DNA of 29,588 nucleotides from an uncultured Parabacteroides sp. (GTDB taxonomy: Bacteria; Bacteroidota; Bacteroidia; Bacteroidales; Tannerellaceae), in the NCBI GenBank assembly GCA_900547435.1, contig URGO01000018.1:1-29588 (forward strand), read 5' to 3'. Of this stretch, positions 8,620 through 15,622 are shown piece by piece. The number at the start of each line of letters is the position of its first letter. The first letter of the stretch is position 1. A program made the position numbers and the translations under genes. Under the pieces are notes generated by a model. That model saw nothing but the letters and a program-made list of their open reading frames with translations, was not told the DNA's origin and searched no databases.

Positions 8620-8660
8620 TTTAGTGAACACTTTTTCTCTTTGTATATTTATTTTCCCAA

Positions 8661-8679
8661 ATGACTTCCGGTTGGTAAC
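8661..8679 (+). repeat. 19-bp exact repeat of a higB internal segment
   Basis: ATGACTTCCGGTTGGTAAC occurs at 8473-8491 inside higB (coding for part of RYQPEVI on the minus strand) and again here upstream of the higBA promoter, in the same orientation 188 bp apart. Flanking bases do not match. Confidence 0.8.
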
Positions 8680-8712
8680 TGGCATTTACGCCGTTAGAAA
8701 AACACAACAAGG

Positions 8713-8868
8713 CTATGGAGGAGGAGAGAATATTTTCCATTCAGCTTCTTTGTATTTTTCCATCTGATTAAACAGATAACACAAAGCAAAGAATGGAACT
8801 ATTTGAATAGTCCCTACTATTATATCTTTGCTTATCGCATATAAGATTCTTGACACCTCATTCTTCAT
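8713..8868 (-). CDS. possible small membrane protein after the AbiEii-like gene
   Basis: 51 residues from the ATG at 8868, which lies 4 nt after the stop of the nucleotidyltransferase gene. There is a short amphipathic start (MKNEVSRILYAISKD), one hydrophobic segment (IIVGTIQIVPFFALCYLF, about residues 16-33) and a charged tail (EKYKEAEWK). I recognise no family. The tight spacing and the single membrane helix support a real gene, but its length means chance cannot be excluded. Confidence 0.4.
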   Translation of the reverse strand: MKNEVSRILYAISKDIIVGTIQIVPFFALCYLFNQMEKYKEAEWKIFSPPP

Positions 8869-8872
8869 ATAT

Positions 8873-9541
8873 TCATTTCTTCTGGCTATAACCACCTTGC
8901 CACACCATCAAACACGACTTAATATAATCTTCTATTTCTTGAGCGGTGACAGTATATACAGGTTCAAGTTGTTCAAAATGAGCATCCCTTGTAAAACGAT
9001 TACCATTGGTTAGCATAGCAAGCAAATTCTTGGATTTCAGACGATGCCCTGAATAAGAAAGAGCCAAAGATATTAATTCATGAATAGAAATGCCAAACTT
9101 TAGGATAGAGTAAATATCATAATAGTCACGAAAATTACTCCTGCGCAACATTACCTCCATCTTCATAGCTCCAATGGCTTTCACATCAGCTAATCGTACA
9201 TGATTCAAGCAATCCACAGGCTTATCAACAGGAGAATACTTAGGACAGGCATAAAAGGAGAATTTCACTCCAGCCACCACATACTCTACATGGTCTATAT
9301 CCAAAATGTCTTTTTGCTGGATTTCACCAACAGAGGCAAGTTCTTTCTCTATCTGATACCATGCCACTTCCATTTTTTCAGCTTTGGAAGTTCGCCATTT
9401 CATAAAGTCCAAATCTTCACTCTGGCGTGTGCCTATCTGCAAAGACAAGGCTGTACCGCCCACCAAAAGATAGGGCTTGATGCAGTCTAATTTAGAAACT
9501 GCTTCAAAGATTTGTTGAGTGTGTGGTGCTAAACCTTTCAT
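8873..9541 (-). CDS. AbiEii/type IV TA-like nucleotidyltransferase
   Basis: 222 residues of the DUF1814 (AbiEii toxin) family, a nucleotidyltransferase-fold protein found in abortive-infection and toxin-antitoxin modules. LLVGGTALSLQIGTRQSEDL carries the GG-x-T-A-L nucleotide-binding motif and the S-x-D-L-D-F metal-binding motif (about residues 27-46). VRLADVKAIGAMKMEVMLRR and FRDYYDIYSIL are further family blocks; the K in the ADVKAIGA block and the D in the RDYYD block are the usual conserved residues. Its start overlaps the previous gene by ATGA, showing translational coupling. Known AbiEii proteins pair with AbiEi antitoxins; here the partner is a different short protein. Confidence 0.85.
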   Translation of the reverse strand: MKGLAPHTQQIFEAVSKLDCIKPYLLVGGTALSLQIGTRQSEDLDFMKWRTSKAEKMEVAWYQIEKELASVGEIQQKDILDIDHVEYVVAGVKFSFYACPKYSPVDKPVDCLNHVRLADVKAIGAMKMEVMLRRSNFRDYYDIYSILKFGISIHELISLALSYSGHRLKSKNLLAMLTNGNRFTRDAHFEQLEPVYTVTAQEIEDYIKSCLMVWQGGYSQKK

Positions 9542-9870
9542 GCAAACATCTTATTGAGGTGACGGGTAGCCATAGACTTTATATAGGTATCCGGTTTCTT
9601 CGCCTTGAAATAGTACCAAGCAAAGAAGCGATTCAACGTGTAGAGATATTCTTCCTGCGGAATGAGGTAATCCAGCCATACCTGCTTTATTTTCTTAAAA
9701 GGATAAATCAGAAAAAGCTGGTCAATTTCGTCCAAGTCAAGATGCAACAAAGTCTTTTCAATCAGCATATCATCGGGAATATCCTTGATTGAATCCTCAT
9801 TGTACGACCAAAAGCAATGCTCCTGCTTTAGTTTCGCCAACAATTCTTGTTTGATTGCACCACTTGACAT
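9538..9870 (-). CDS. putative antitoxin partner of the AbiEii-like protein
   Basis: 110 residues without a family I can name for certain. It is mostly helical, rich in Leu, Lys and aromatics (HCFWSYNEDSIKDIPDDM, then FKKIKQVWLDYLIPQEEY). Its length, position directly before an AbiEii-type gene and ATGA overlap suggest the antitoxin role, although it lacks the winged-helix AbiEi domain. A good promoter lies just upstream, with a leader of about 17 nt. Bacteroidetes often pair AbiEii-like proteins with short unclassified upstream proteins of this sort. Confidence 0.72.
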   Translation of the reverse strand: MSSGAIKQELLAKLKQEHCFWSYNEDSIKDIPDDMLIEKTLLHLDLDEIDQLFLIYPFKKIKQVWLDYLIPQEEYLYTLNRFFAWYYFKAKKPDTYIKSMATRHLNKMFA

Positions 9871-9892
9871 AGCACATTTTATTAGAATACCA

Positions 9893-9924
9893 CAAAATTA
9901 GTGATTATTTCTGTTGAGAACAAA
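9893..9924 (-). promoter_or_regulatory. promoter of the AbiEii-like operon
   Basis: Minus-strand TTTG (9924-9921), a 20-bp gap and TAATTTTG (9900-9893) form a full Bacteroidetes promoter. The start of transcription would be near 9887, 17 nt before the ATG at 9870. Confidence 0.7.
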
Positions 9925-9981
9925 TAAAAAGGTGAGAATGTTGCGCATATCTTATCATCAAGTTTATTCTCCTACTCCCTC

Positions 9982-10011
9982 TTGTTTTTCTCCCGAAAAG
10001 AAGTATCTTTG
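9982..10011 (+). promoter_or_regulatory. promoter of the HU/winged-helix gene
   Basis: TTG (9982-9984), a 19-bp gap and TATCTTTG (10004-10011) match the consensus well. Transcription would start near 10018, so the 96-bp palindromic element (10022-10117) and the octamer array (10160-10203) would both be transcribed in a leader of about 185 nt. The 333-bp gene-free interval 9871-10203 consists of this promoter, the divergent one at 9893-9924 and these two arrays. Confidence 0.7.
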
Positions 10012-10021
10012 TAGGGATTTT

Positions 10022-10117
10022 TTGTTTGCATCACAAGAGTGAATCAATTGCATCACAACTGTGATTTAATTAATTCACAATTGTGATTTAATTGCATCAC
10101 CCGGGTGATGCAAACAA
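10022..10117 (+). repeat. 96-bp palindrome array element, copy 1
   Basis: The element is bounded by TTGTTTGCA and its reverse complement TGCAAACAA. Inside are four 12-bp palindromes TCACNNNNGTGA at 10031, 10053, 10075 and 10097, exactly 22 bp apart, with centres AAGA, AACT, AATT and CCGG. The 10-bp linkers are ATCAATTGCA, TTTAATTAAT and TTTAATTGCA, each centred on AATT. The right flank ATTTGTGGGATATTC (to about 10131) is shared, with one difference, by the second copy at 23321-23416. The function is unknown to me; as RNA it would form consecutive hairpins or one long fold. Confidence 0.85.
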
Positions 10118-10159
10118 TTTGTGGGATATTCCAAAGAACTTAACGGGTAATATACCCAA

Positions 10160-10203
10160 AAACTCAAGGACTAACAAACTCTTGAACTTAAAAACATACA
10201 AGT
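10160..10203 (+). repeat. octamer array before the HU/winged-helix gene
   Basis: AAACT-like pentamers occur every 8 bp: aaact 10160, ggact 10168, aaact 10176, gaact 10184, aaaca 10192, aagt 10200. The array runs to the ATG at 10204. The same AAACTNNN pattern precedes tsaD and the acyl-CoA synthetase gene. Confidence 0.7.
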
Positions 10204-10812
10204 ATGCCTGTTAATTATGATTTTTACAAGAATCCGAAGTTGGCGGATAAGGATGAGAGAACGCATCTTCATGCCCGGGTAGTGCCGAAAGGGACGGTTT
10301 CGAGCGATGAACTGGCGGAGGAGATTCATGACCGAAGTACGCTCTCTACCGCCGATATTACGGCTACGCTGGTGGCTTTGGCGGATATTACCGCGGAAAA
10401 GCTGAGGGACGGCCAGCGCGTTTATATTAAAGGTATCGGCTATTTGCAGATGACGTTGCAATGTCCTCCGGTCGAGTCGGAAAGTGAGATACGGGCGGAG
10501 TCGGTCCGGTTTAAGTCGGTCGCGTTCCGGCCTGATTCCCAATTGAAAGAGCGGTTGAGCACTACACATTTCGTCCGTCAGGCGGACAAATCGCATTCGA
10601 AGAACTATTCGACGGAGGAGATAGACCGACTTGTGGCACGCCATTTCCAACAAAACGAGACATTGACGCGAAACCAGTTCGAGGCGCTTTGCGGATTGAC
10701 CTATTCTACGGCCGTGCGCCACCTGAAACGCCTCCGCGAAGAAGGGAAAATCATCAATATTGCCTCCCAAAAACATCCGCTTTACCGGAAAGGGACGGGA
10801 TTCAACGCATAA
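10204..10812 (+). CDS. HU-domain DNA-binding protein fused to a winged helix (HU-HIG type)
   Basis: 202 residues. About residues 1-125 form the Bacteroidetes HU-like domain: VNYDFYKNPK opening, LHARVVPKGTVSSDELAEEI, LVALADITAEKLRDGQRVYI and KGIGYLQMTLQ, followed by the strand FRPDSQLKERL. A linker leads to a C-terminal winged helix (about 135-195) with QNETLTRNQFEALCGLTYST as helix-turn-helix and AVRHLKRLREEGKI as the recognition helix and wing. Proteins of this kind bend or organise DNA; the added domain suggests site-specific binding. The gene sits directly downstream of the first 96-bp palindrome element, which makes autoregulation an obvious guess, but nothing in the sequence proves that this protein binds those palindromes. 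The NlpC/P60 gene follows after 10 nt. Confidence 0.82.
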   Translation: MPVNYDFYKNPKLADKDERTHLHARVVPKGTVSSDELAEEIHDRSTLSTADITATLVALADITAEKLRDGQRVYIKGIGYLQMTLQCPPVESESEIRAESVRFKSVAFRPDSQLKERLSTTHFVRQADKSHSKNYSTEEIDRLVARHFQQNETLTRNQFEALCGLTYSTAVRHLKRLREEGKIINIASQKHPLYRKGTGFNA

Positions 10813-10822
10813 AGGAAAGGGT

Positions 10823-11359
10823 ATGACGCGAAGGAATTTTCTATGGGCTTTCGGGGCCTGGCTATTGCTCTTCCTCTCCACCTCATGCGGGAGCCGGAAG
10901 ACGGAACGGCTTGTCTTGCCCGACGATTTCAAAGGTCCGCGCGAGTTGGGAAGGCTTTATGGTGTCAAGATTACGCCGGACGATAACATCTTCCTATATA
11001 ACGAAGGGGCACGCTGGCTGGGAGTGCCACACCGGATGGGCGGAATGACGAAACGGGGCGTGGATTGTTCGGGATTTGTCCAGATTGTCTATCAGAACAT
11101 CTACCACAAGAAATTGGAACGCAGCTCGACGGATATGCTGAAAAAGAATTGCAAACGAATCCGAAGGGGGAAACTGAAAGAGGGTGACCTGGTGTTCTTC
11201 TACACCGGACGCGGACGGAAACGCCAGCCCAATCACGTAGGGATTTACCTGAAAAACGGACGTTTCATCCACACCAGCACTTCGCGGGGCGTCATCGTAA
11301 GCAGCCTGAGCGAACCTTATTACCTGCGTACCTGGCTATGTGGAGGAAGGGTGAGGTAA
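10823..11359 (+). CDS. NlpC/P60-family cell-wall hydrolase lipoprotein
   Basis: 178 residues from the ATG at 10823, which is preceded by the purine-rich AAAGGAAAGG, one of the few Shine-Dalgarno-like sites in the window. The signal peptide FLWAFGAWLLLFLSTSC ends in a lipobox with Cys22. The NlpC/P60 peptidase domain covers about residues 55-178: nucleophile Cys82 in GVDCSGFVQIVYQN, then EGDLVFFYT and HVGIYLKNGRFIHTSTSRGV, which supplies the catalytic His, and a final YYLRTWLCGGRV. Enzymes of this family cut the gamma-D-Glu to diamino acid bond in peptidoglycan stem peptides; this one should be anchored to a membrane facing the periplasm. It is probably co-transcribed with the HU/winged-helix gene. 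Confidence 0.88.
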   Translation: MTRRNFLWAFGAWLLLFLSTSCGSRKTERLVLPDDFKGPRELGRLYGVKITPDDNIFLYNEGARWLGVPHRMGGMTKRGVDCSGFVQIVYQNIYHKKLERSSTDMLKKNCKRIRRGKLKEGDLVFFYTGRGRKRQPNHVGIYLKNGRFIHTSTSRGVIVSSLSEPYYLRTWLCGGRVR

Positions 11360-11375
11360 TAAAATAACGCCGATA

Positions 11376-11408
11376 TTGCACGTTATTCTCCTTTTTCTCG
11401 TACCTTTG
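11376..11408 (+). promoter_or_regulatory. serS promoter candidate
   Basis: TACCTTTG (11401-11408) is an exact -7 box; TTG at 11376-11378 lies 22 bp upstream, slightly long. Transcription would begin near 11415, 30 nt before the serS ATG. Confidence 0.5.
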
Positions 11409-11444
11409 CACGAAAGAAAAATGAATAAATAAACATACAGAAAT

Positions 11445-12719
11445 ATGTTGACACTTAAAATGATTGCAGAACAGACGGACAAAGTCATTGCCGGTCTGGA
11501 GAAGAAGCACTTCAACAACGCGAAGGAGACTATCGCGCAAGTGCTGGAATTGAACAACAAGAGACGTAGTACACAAGGTTTATTAGATAACAATCTGGCG
11601 GAAGAGAACCGGATTTCCAAATCAATCGGCTGATTGATGAAAGAAGGAAAGAAGGAAGAGGCCGAAGCCGCCAAGAAGCAGGTTTCCGAAATCAAGGAAA
11701 AGAACAAGGTCCTGCAGACCGAAATGGACCAGGCCGCAGAGGATTTGCAGAATCTGCTCTATACCATCCCGAACATACCTTACGACGAGGTGCCTGAAGG
11801 GGTAAGCGCAGAAGATAATCTGGTGGTGAAAATGGGCGGCATGGAGACCGAGCTTCCGAAAGACGCGCTTCCGCATTGGGAACTGGCGAAGAAGTATAAC
11901 CTGATTGATTTTGACCTGGGTGTGAAGATTACCGGTGCCGGTTTTCCGGTATATATCGGACAGGGCGCCCGTCTGCAACGCGCGTTAATCAATTTCTTCC
12001 TGGATGAAGCTCGCAATTCGGGCTATCTGGAGGTGATGCCTCCTACGGTGGTCAACGCGGCTTCGGGCTACGGAACAGGACAATTGCCCGACAAAGAGGG
12101 ACAGATGTATCATTGCAACCTGGATGACCTCTATCTGATTCCGACCGCTGAAGTGCCGGTTACCAACATTTACCGTGATGTTATCTTGGACGAAAAGCAA
12201 TTGCCTATCAAGAACTGTGCCTACACGCAATGTTTCCGTCGCGAAGCAGGTTCTTACGGGAAGGATGTACGCGGACTGAACCGCCTGCATGAGTTCTCGA
12301 AGGTGGAATTGGTACGCATCGACAAACCGGATCATTCCAAGCAATCCCATCAGGAGATGTTGGATCATGTAGAAGGATTATTGATAAAGTTGGAATTGCC
12401 CTACCGGATTTTGCGTCTGTGTGGAGGCGACATGAGCTTCACCTCTGCCATCTGCTATGACTTCGAAGTGTATTCGGAGGCCCAAAAACGCTGGTTGGAA
12501 GTCAGCTCGGTTTCCAATTTCGACACCTATCAGGCAAACCGCCTGAAATGCCGCTACCGGGATGCGGACAAGAAAATCCAATTGTGCCATACCTTGAACG
12601 GAAGCGCATTGGCATTGCCACGTATCGTAGCTGCCTTGTTGGAAAACAACCAGACTCCGGAGGGAATCCGCATTCCGAAAGCGTTGGTTCCTTATACCGG
12701 ATTTGATAGGATTAAATAA
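11445..12719 (+). pseudogene. serS: seryl-tRNA synthetase interrupted by an in-frame TGA
   Basis: The frame spans 424 codons, the normal length, and charges tRNA-Ser with serine. TGA at 11631-11633 replaces codon 63: the upstream part ends RISKSIG and the same frame continues LMKEGKKEEAEAAKK, as in intact homologues. GGA to TGA is the simplest change. The break lies near the tip of the long coiled-coil arm that binds the tRNA variable loop. The downstream catalytic part looks perfect: LIPTAEVPVTN, the motif 2 region CFRREAGSYGKDVRGLNRLH, GGDMSFTSAICYDFEVYS, and motif 3 LCHTLNGSALALPRIVAALL. TGA is followed by TTG-ATG, so translation could restart at once and give a two-piece protein. The enzyme is essential, so sequence error, a second copy elsewhere or a functional split are the alternatives. 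Confidence 0.88.
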
Positions 12720-12735
12720 AGTGGACTAAGTTCTT

Positions 12736-13917
12736 ATGCAACATTATAATTTTGACGAGGTAGTAGACCGTTGGAAGACAAGTTGCGTCAAGTATGACGG
12801 AATGGCCGAAGCCTATCCGGGAAAAGAAGGACTGACTCCGCTTTGGGTGGCGGATATGGACTTCAAGACACCGGATTTTATCGTAGATGCCCTGAAAGCG
12901 CGTTGCGAATATCCGATATTCGGCTATACTTTCGGCGATGATGCGTATTATAATAGTATCACATCGTGGCTGGTGTACAAATATAATTGGGAAATCCAAC
13001 GCGAATGGCTGAGTTATATTCCGGGGATTGTAAAAGGAATCGGTTTTGCCGTACAATGTTTCACCCGGCCCGGAGATAAAGTGATTATCCAGCATCCGGT
13101 ATAACATCCGTAACAAAGAGACCCGACCAGAATGACACGGGATGTGGTCTATAATCCGCTCAAGCTGGTAAATGGCGTATATGAGATGGACTTTGAGCAG
13201 TTGGAGTCTATCGTGGACGAACAATGCAAATTGCTTATCCTTTCGAATCCGCACAATCCGGGAGGGATTGTCTGGCCGAAGGAGACGTTGGTACGATTGG
13301 CCGAGATTTGCGCCAAACATCATGTGCTGGTCATCTCGGATGAAATCCATGCGGAAATGACTTATCCGCCTTATCGTCATCATCCGTTCGCCACCGTATC
13401 AGACGAAGCCGCCAACAACAGCATTACCTTCATGGCTCCAAGCAAGACATTCAACATTGCCGGAATAGTAAGCTCGTATGCCATCGTGCCGAACGAACAG
13501 ATCCGGGAACAGTTCTATGGCTATCTGGAAGCCGGAGAGTTCAATGCCGGAACCATCTTTGCCTATACAGCCACTACGGCGGCTTACACCTACGGTGCGG
13601 AATGGTTGCAACAAATGCGTGCATACGTCATCGAGAATGTGAATTTCGTCAACGAATATCTGAAACAACATATCCCGCAAATCAAGGTATATATGCCACA
13701 GGCTTCCTTCCTCGTATGGCTGGATTGCCGGGAACTGGGATTATCCCAGCCGGAACTGGTCAGCTTGTTTGAAGATAAGGCGAAATTGGCCTTGAACGAC
13801 GGAAGCATGTTCGGTCCGGGTGGCGAAGGATTCATGCGCCTGAATGTAGGTTGCCCGCATTCTATCCTGGAATCGGCTATGGAGGCTTTGAAGAAAGCCA
13901 TCAGAACAAAAGATTAA
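12736..13917 (+). pseudogene. MalY/PatB-type C-S lyase aminotransferase, disrupted mid-gene
   Basis: A PLP enzyme of the MalY/PatB (cystathionine beta-lyase) type, normally about 390 residues. The first part (12736-13101) has the PLWVADMDFKTP and FGYTFGDDAYY blocks and stops after GDKVIIQHPV. The second part resumes in the same frame near 13132 (RDVVYNPLKLVNGVYEMDFE) and includes LLILSNPHNPGGIVW, VISDEIHAEMTY and the PLP lysine in APSKTFNIAG, ending normally. Between them, codons at 13102 and 13111 are TAA where the family has HPVYHPFR followed by a basic stretch; the local sequence looks like several small insertions and deletions that together restore the frame. It starts 16 nt after serS. 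Either a real lesion or a poor-quality patch of sequence. Confidence 0.8.
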
Positions 13918-13923
13918 ACGAAA

Positions 13924-13954
13924 TTTTAATTTTTACTTTTTAATTTTTAATTGA
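13924..13954 (+). repeat. 7-bp repeat array before slyD
   Basis: TAATTTT, TACTTTT, TAATTTT and TAATTGA begin at 13927, 13934, 13941 and 13948, an exact 7-bp period, ending 6 nt before the slyD ATG. No clear promoter box is visible in this AT-rich leader. Confidence 0.6.
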
Positions 13955-13959
13955 ACAAC

Positions 13960-14538
13960 ATGAAAATTTCAGCGAACAAATACGTTGCGGTTATTTATGA
14001 CCTGAACGTTGGAGAAGGAGAAGAACGTGAATTAATGGAAAAGGCTACTCGCGAGGTTCCTTTGAAGTTCATTTATGGCATGGGGATGATGATTCCCGCA
14101 TTCGAAGAGGCATTGATGGGCTTGGAAGAGGGCGAGAAGTTCGATTTCAGCATCACCCCTGAGAACGCTTACGGTGAATATAACGAAGAGCATGTATTGG
14201 ATTTGCCGAAAAGCATCTTCGAAGTAGATGGAAAATTCGACTCGGAAATGGTAAAAGAAGGAAATACCATCCCGATGATGGATGCCAGCGGACAACGCAT
14301 CAACGGTTCTGTATTGGAAGTAAAGGATGACGTGGTTGTCATGGATTTCAATCATCCGTTAGCTGGTGAGACCTTACACTTTACGGGTGAAGTCATCGAT
14401 GTACATGAACCGACGGCCGAGGAAATCGCGGCTCTGACGGCTCCTGCCGGAGGATGTGGTTGCGGATGCGATAGTTGCGGAGGTGGTTGCGGAGACCATG
14501 AGCACGGAGATAGTTGCGGTTGCGGAGGATGCCATTAA
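13960..14538 (+). CDS. slyD: SlyD-like FKBP-type peptidyl-prolyl isomerase with Cys-rich metal-binding tail
   Basis: 192 residues from the ATG at 13960 (a TTG nine bases earlier is less likely). It catalyses cis-trans isomerisation of prolyl bonds and acts as a chaperone. The FKBP part includes VAVIYDLNVGEGEE, YGMGMMIPAFEEALMGLEEG and EKFDFSITPENAYGEY; the insert-in-flap domain (about residues 75-125) includes DASGQRINGSVLEVKDDVVV, followed by DFNHPLAGETLHFTGEVIDV. The last 30 residues are almost only Gly, Cys, His and Asp (GGCGCGCDSCGGGCGD), a metal-binding tail like the nickel site of enterobacterial SlyD. Its stop overlaps the aroC start (TAATG), so the two genes are translationally coupled, which is an unusual pairing in function. 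Confidence 0.92.
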   Translation: MKISANKYVAVIYDLNVGEGEERELMEKATREVPLKFIYGMGMMIPAFEEALMGLEEGEKFDFSITPENAYGEYNEEHVLDLPKSIFEVDGKFDSEMVKEGNTIPMMDASGQRINGSVLEVKDDVVVMDFNHPLAGETLHFTGEVIDVHEPTAEEIAALTAPAGGCGCGCDSCGGGCGDHEHGDSCGCGGCH

Positions 14539-15608
14539 TGAATACCTTCGGCAATTTATTCCGGCTGACCTCATTCGGCGAATCGCACGGTCCGGGTATC
14601 GGCGGAGTCATTGACGGGTGTCCTTCGAATATCGAATTGGATTTTGAGGACATCCAACGGGAATTGAACCGCCGGAAACCGGGTCAGTCGCGCATCACGA
14701 CCTCACGCAAGGAAGAAGACGAGGTGCAGTTCCTTTCCGGCATCTATGAAGGGAAAACAACCGGCACACCAATCGGGTTTATTGTTTGGAACAAAAACCA
14801 ACATTCGTCCGACTATGACGAGATAGCCAAGGTCTACCGTCCGTCGCACGCGGATTATACCTATCAGATGAAATACGGAATCCGCGACCCAAGAGGCGGA
14901 GGCCGTTCGTCTGCCCGTGAGACAATCTCGCGTTGCGTGGCCGGAGCGATTGCCAAACAAATCCTTTCCCGCGAAGGTATCGCTATCAAGGCTTACACAT
15001 CGCAAGTCGGCAATATCAAGTTGGAAGGCTCATATAAAGATTACGATTTAAACCGTATCGAAGAAAATGCCGTCCGCTGTCCGGATCCGGAAAAGGCAGC
15101 CGAAATGGAAGAACTTATCTTCCGCATCAAAGGAGAAGGCGATACTATCGGAGGAGTGATTACCGGTGTGATTACCGGTGTTCCGGTAGGATTGGGAGAA
15201 CCGGCATTCGGGAAACTTCATGCCGCATTAGGCTCGGCAATGCTTTCCATCAATGCGGTAAAAGGATTTGAGTATGGAGACGGATTTGATTCGGCTCTTT
15301 ACCAAGGCTCCGAACGGAATGATATTTTCTATAATGACAACGGGCACATCAACGTCCGCTCCAATCATTCGGGAGGCATTCAAGGAGGCATCTCCAACGG
15401 ACAGGATATCTACTTCCGGGTAGCCTTCAAGCCGGTAGCTACACTCCTGATGGAACAGGACACGGTAGATAGAGACGGGAATGAAACCGTCCTGAAAGCA
15501 CGCGGACGCCACGATCCTTGTGTCTTGCCCCGTGCGGTTCCTATCGTAGAGGCTATGGCCGCAATGACTATCTTAGACTATCTGCTGATACAAAGAGCCT
15601 ATAAATAA
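14538..15608 (+). CDS. aroC: chorismate synthase
   Basis: 356 residues from the ATG at 14538, which overlaps the slyD stop by one base; an upstream in-frame ATG at 14514 lies in slyD and would add residues absent from the family. The enzyme removes phosphate from EPSP to give chorismate, the last step of the shikimate pathway, with reduced FMN. Signature blocks are all present: LTSFGESHGPGIGGVIDGCP at the start, YRPSHADYTY with YGIRDPRGGGRSSARET, then GFEYGDGF, and ARGRHDPCVLPRAVPIVEAM near the end. It converges on pncC with only 14 nt between the stops and no clear hairpin. Confidence 0.96.
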   Translation: MNTFGNLFRLTSFGESHGPGIGGVIDGCPSNIELDFEDIQRELNRRKPGQSRITTSRKEEDEVQFLSGIYEGKTTGTPIGFIVWNKNQHSSDYDEIAKVYRPSHADYTYQMKYGIRDPRGGGRSSARETISRCVAGAIAKQILSREGIAIKAYTSQVGNIKLEGSYKDYDLNRIEENAVRCPDPEKAAEMEELIFRIKGEGDTIGGVITGVITGVPVGLGEPAFGKLHAALGSAMLSINAVKGFEYGDGFDSALYQGSERNDIFYNDNGHINVRSNHSGGIQGGISNGQDIYFRVAFKPVATLLMEQDTVDRDGNETVLKARGRHDPCVLPRAVPIVEAMAAMTILDYLLIQRAYK

Positions 15609-15622
15609 AAACAAACGGCTTA

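Noticed and set aside
10022..10117. Integron attC site or insertion-sequence end
   Set aside because: No integrase or transposase gene, no attC R/L box pattern, and no target-site duplication was seen around either 96-bp copy.
11631..11633. Selenocysteine at the serS TGA
   Set aside because: SerRS has no Cys or Sec at this coiled-coil position and I see no convincing stem-loop after the codon.
7141..13113. Stop-codon reassignment or programmed read-through as a common cause of the interrupted genes
   Set aside because: The three interruptions use TAG, TGA and TAA, and the intact genes end at TAA, TAG and TGA codons normally. No single recoding explains all three.
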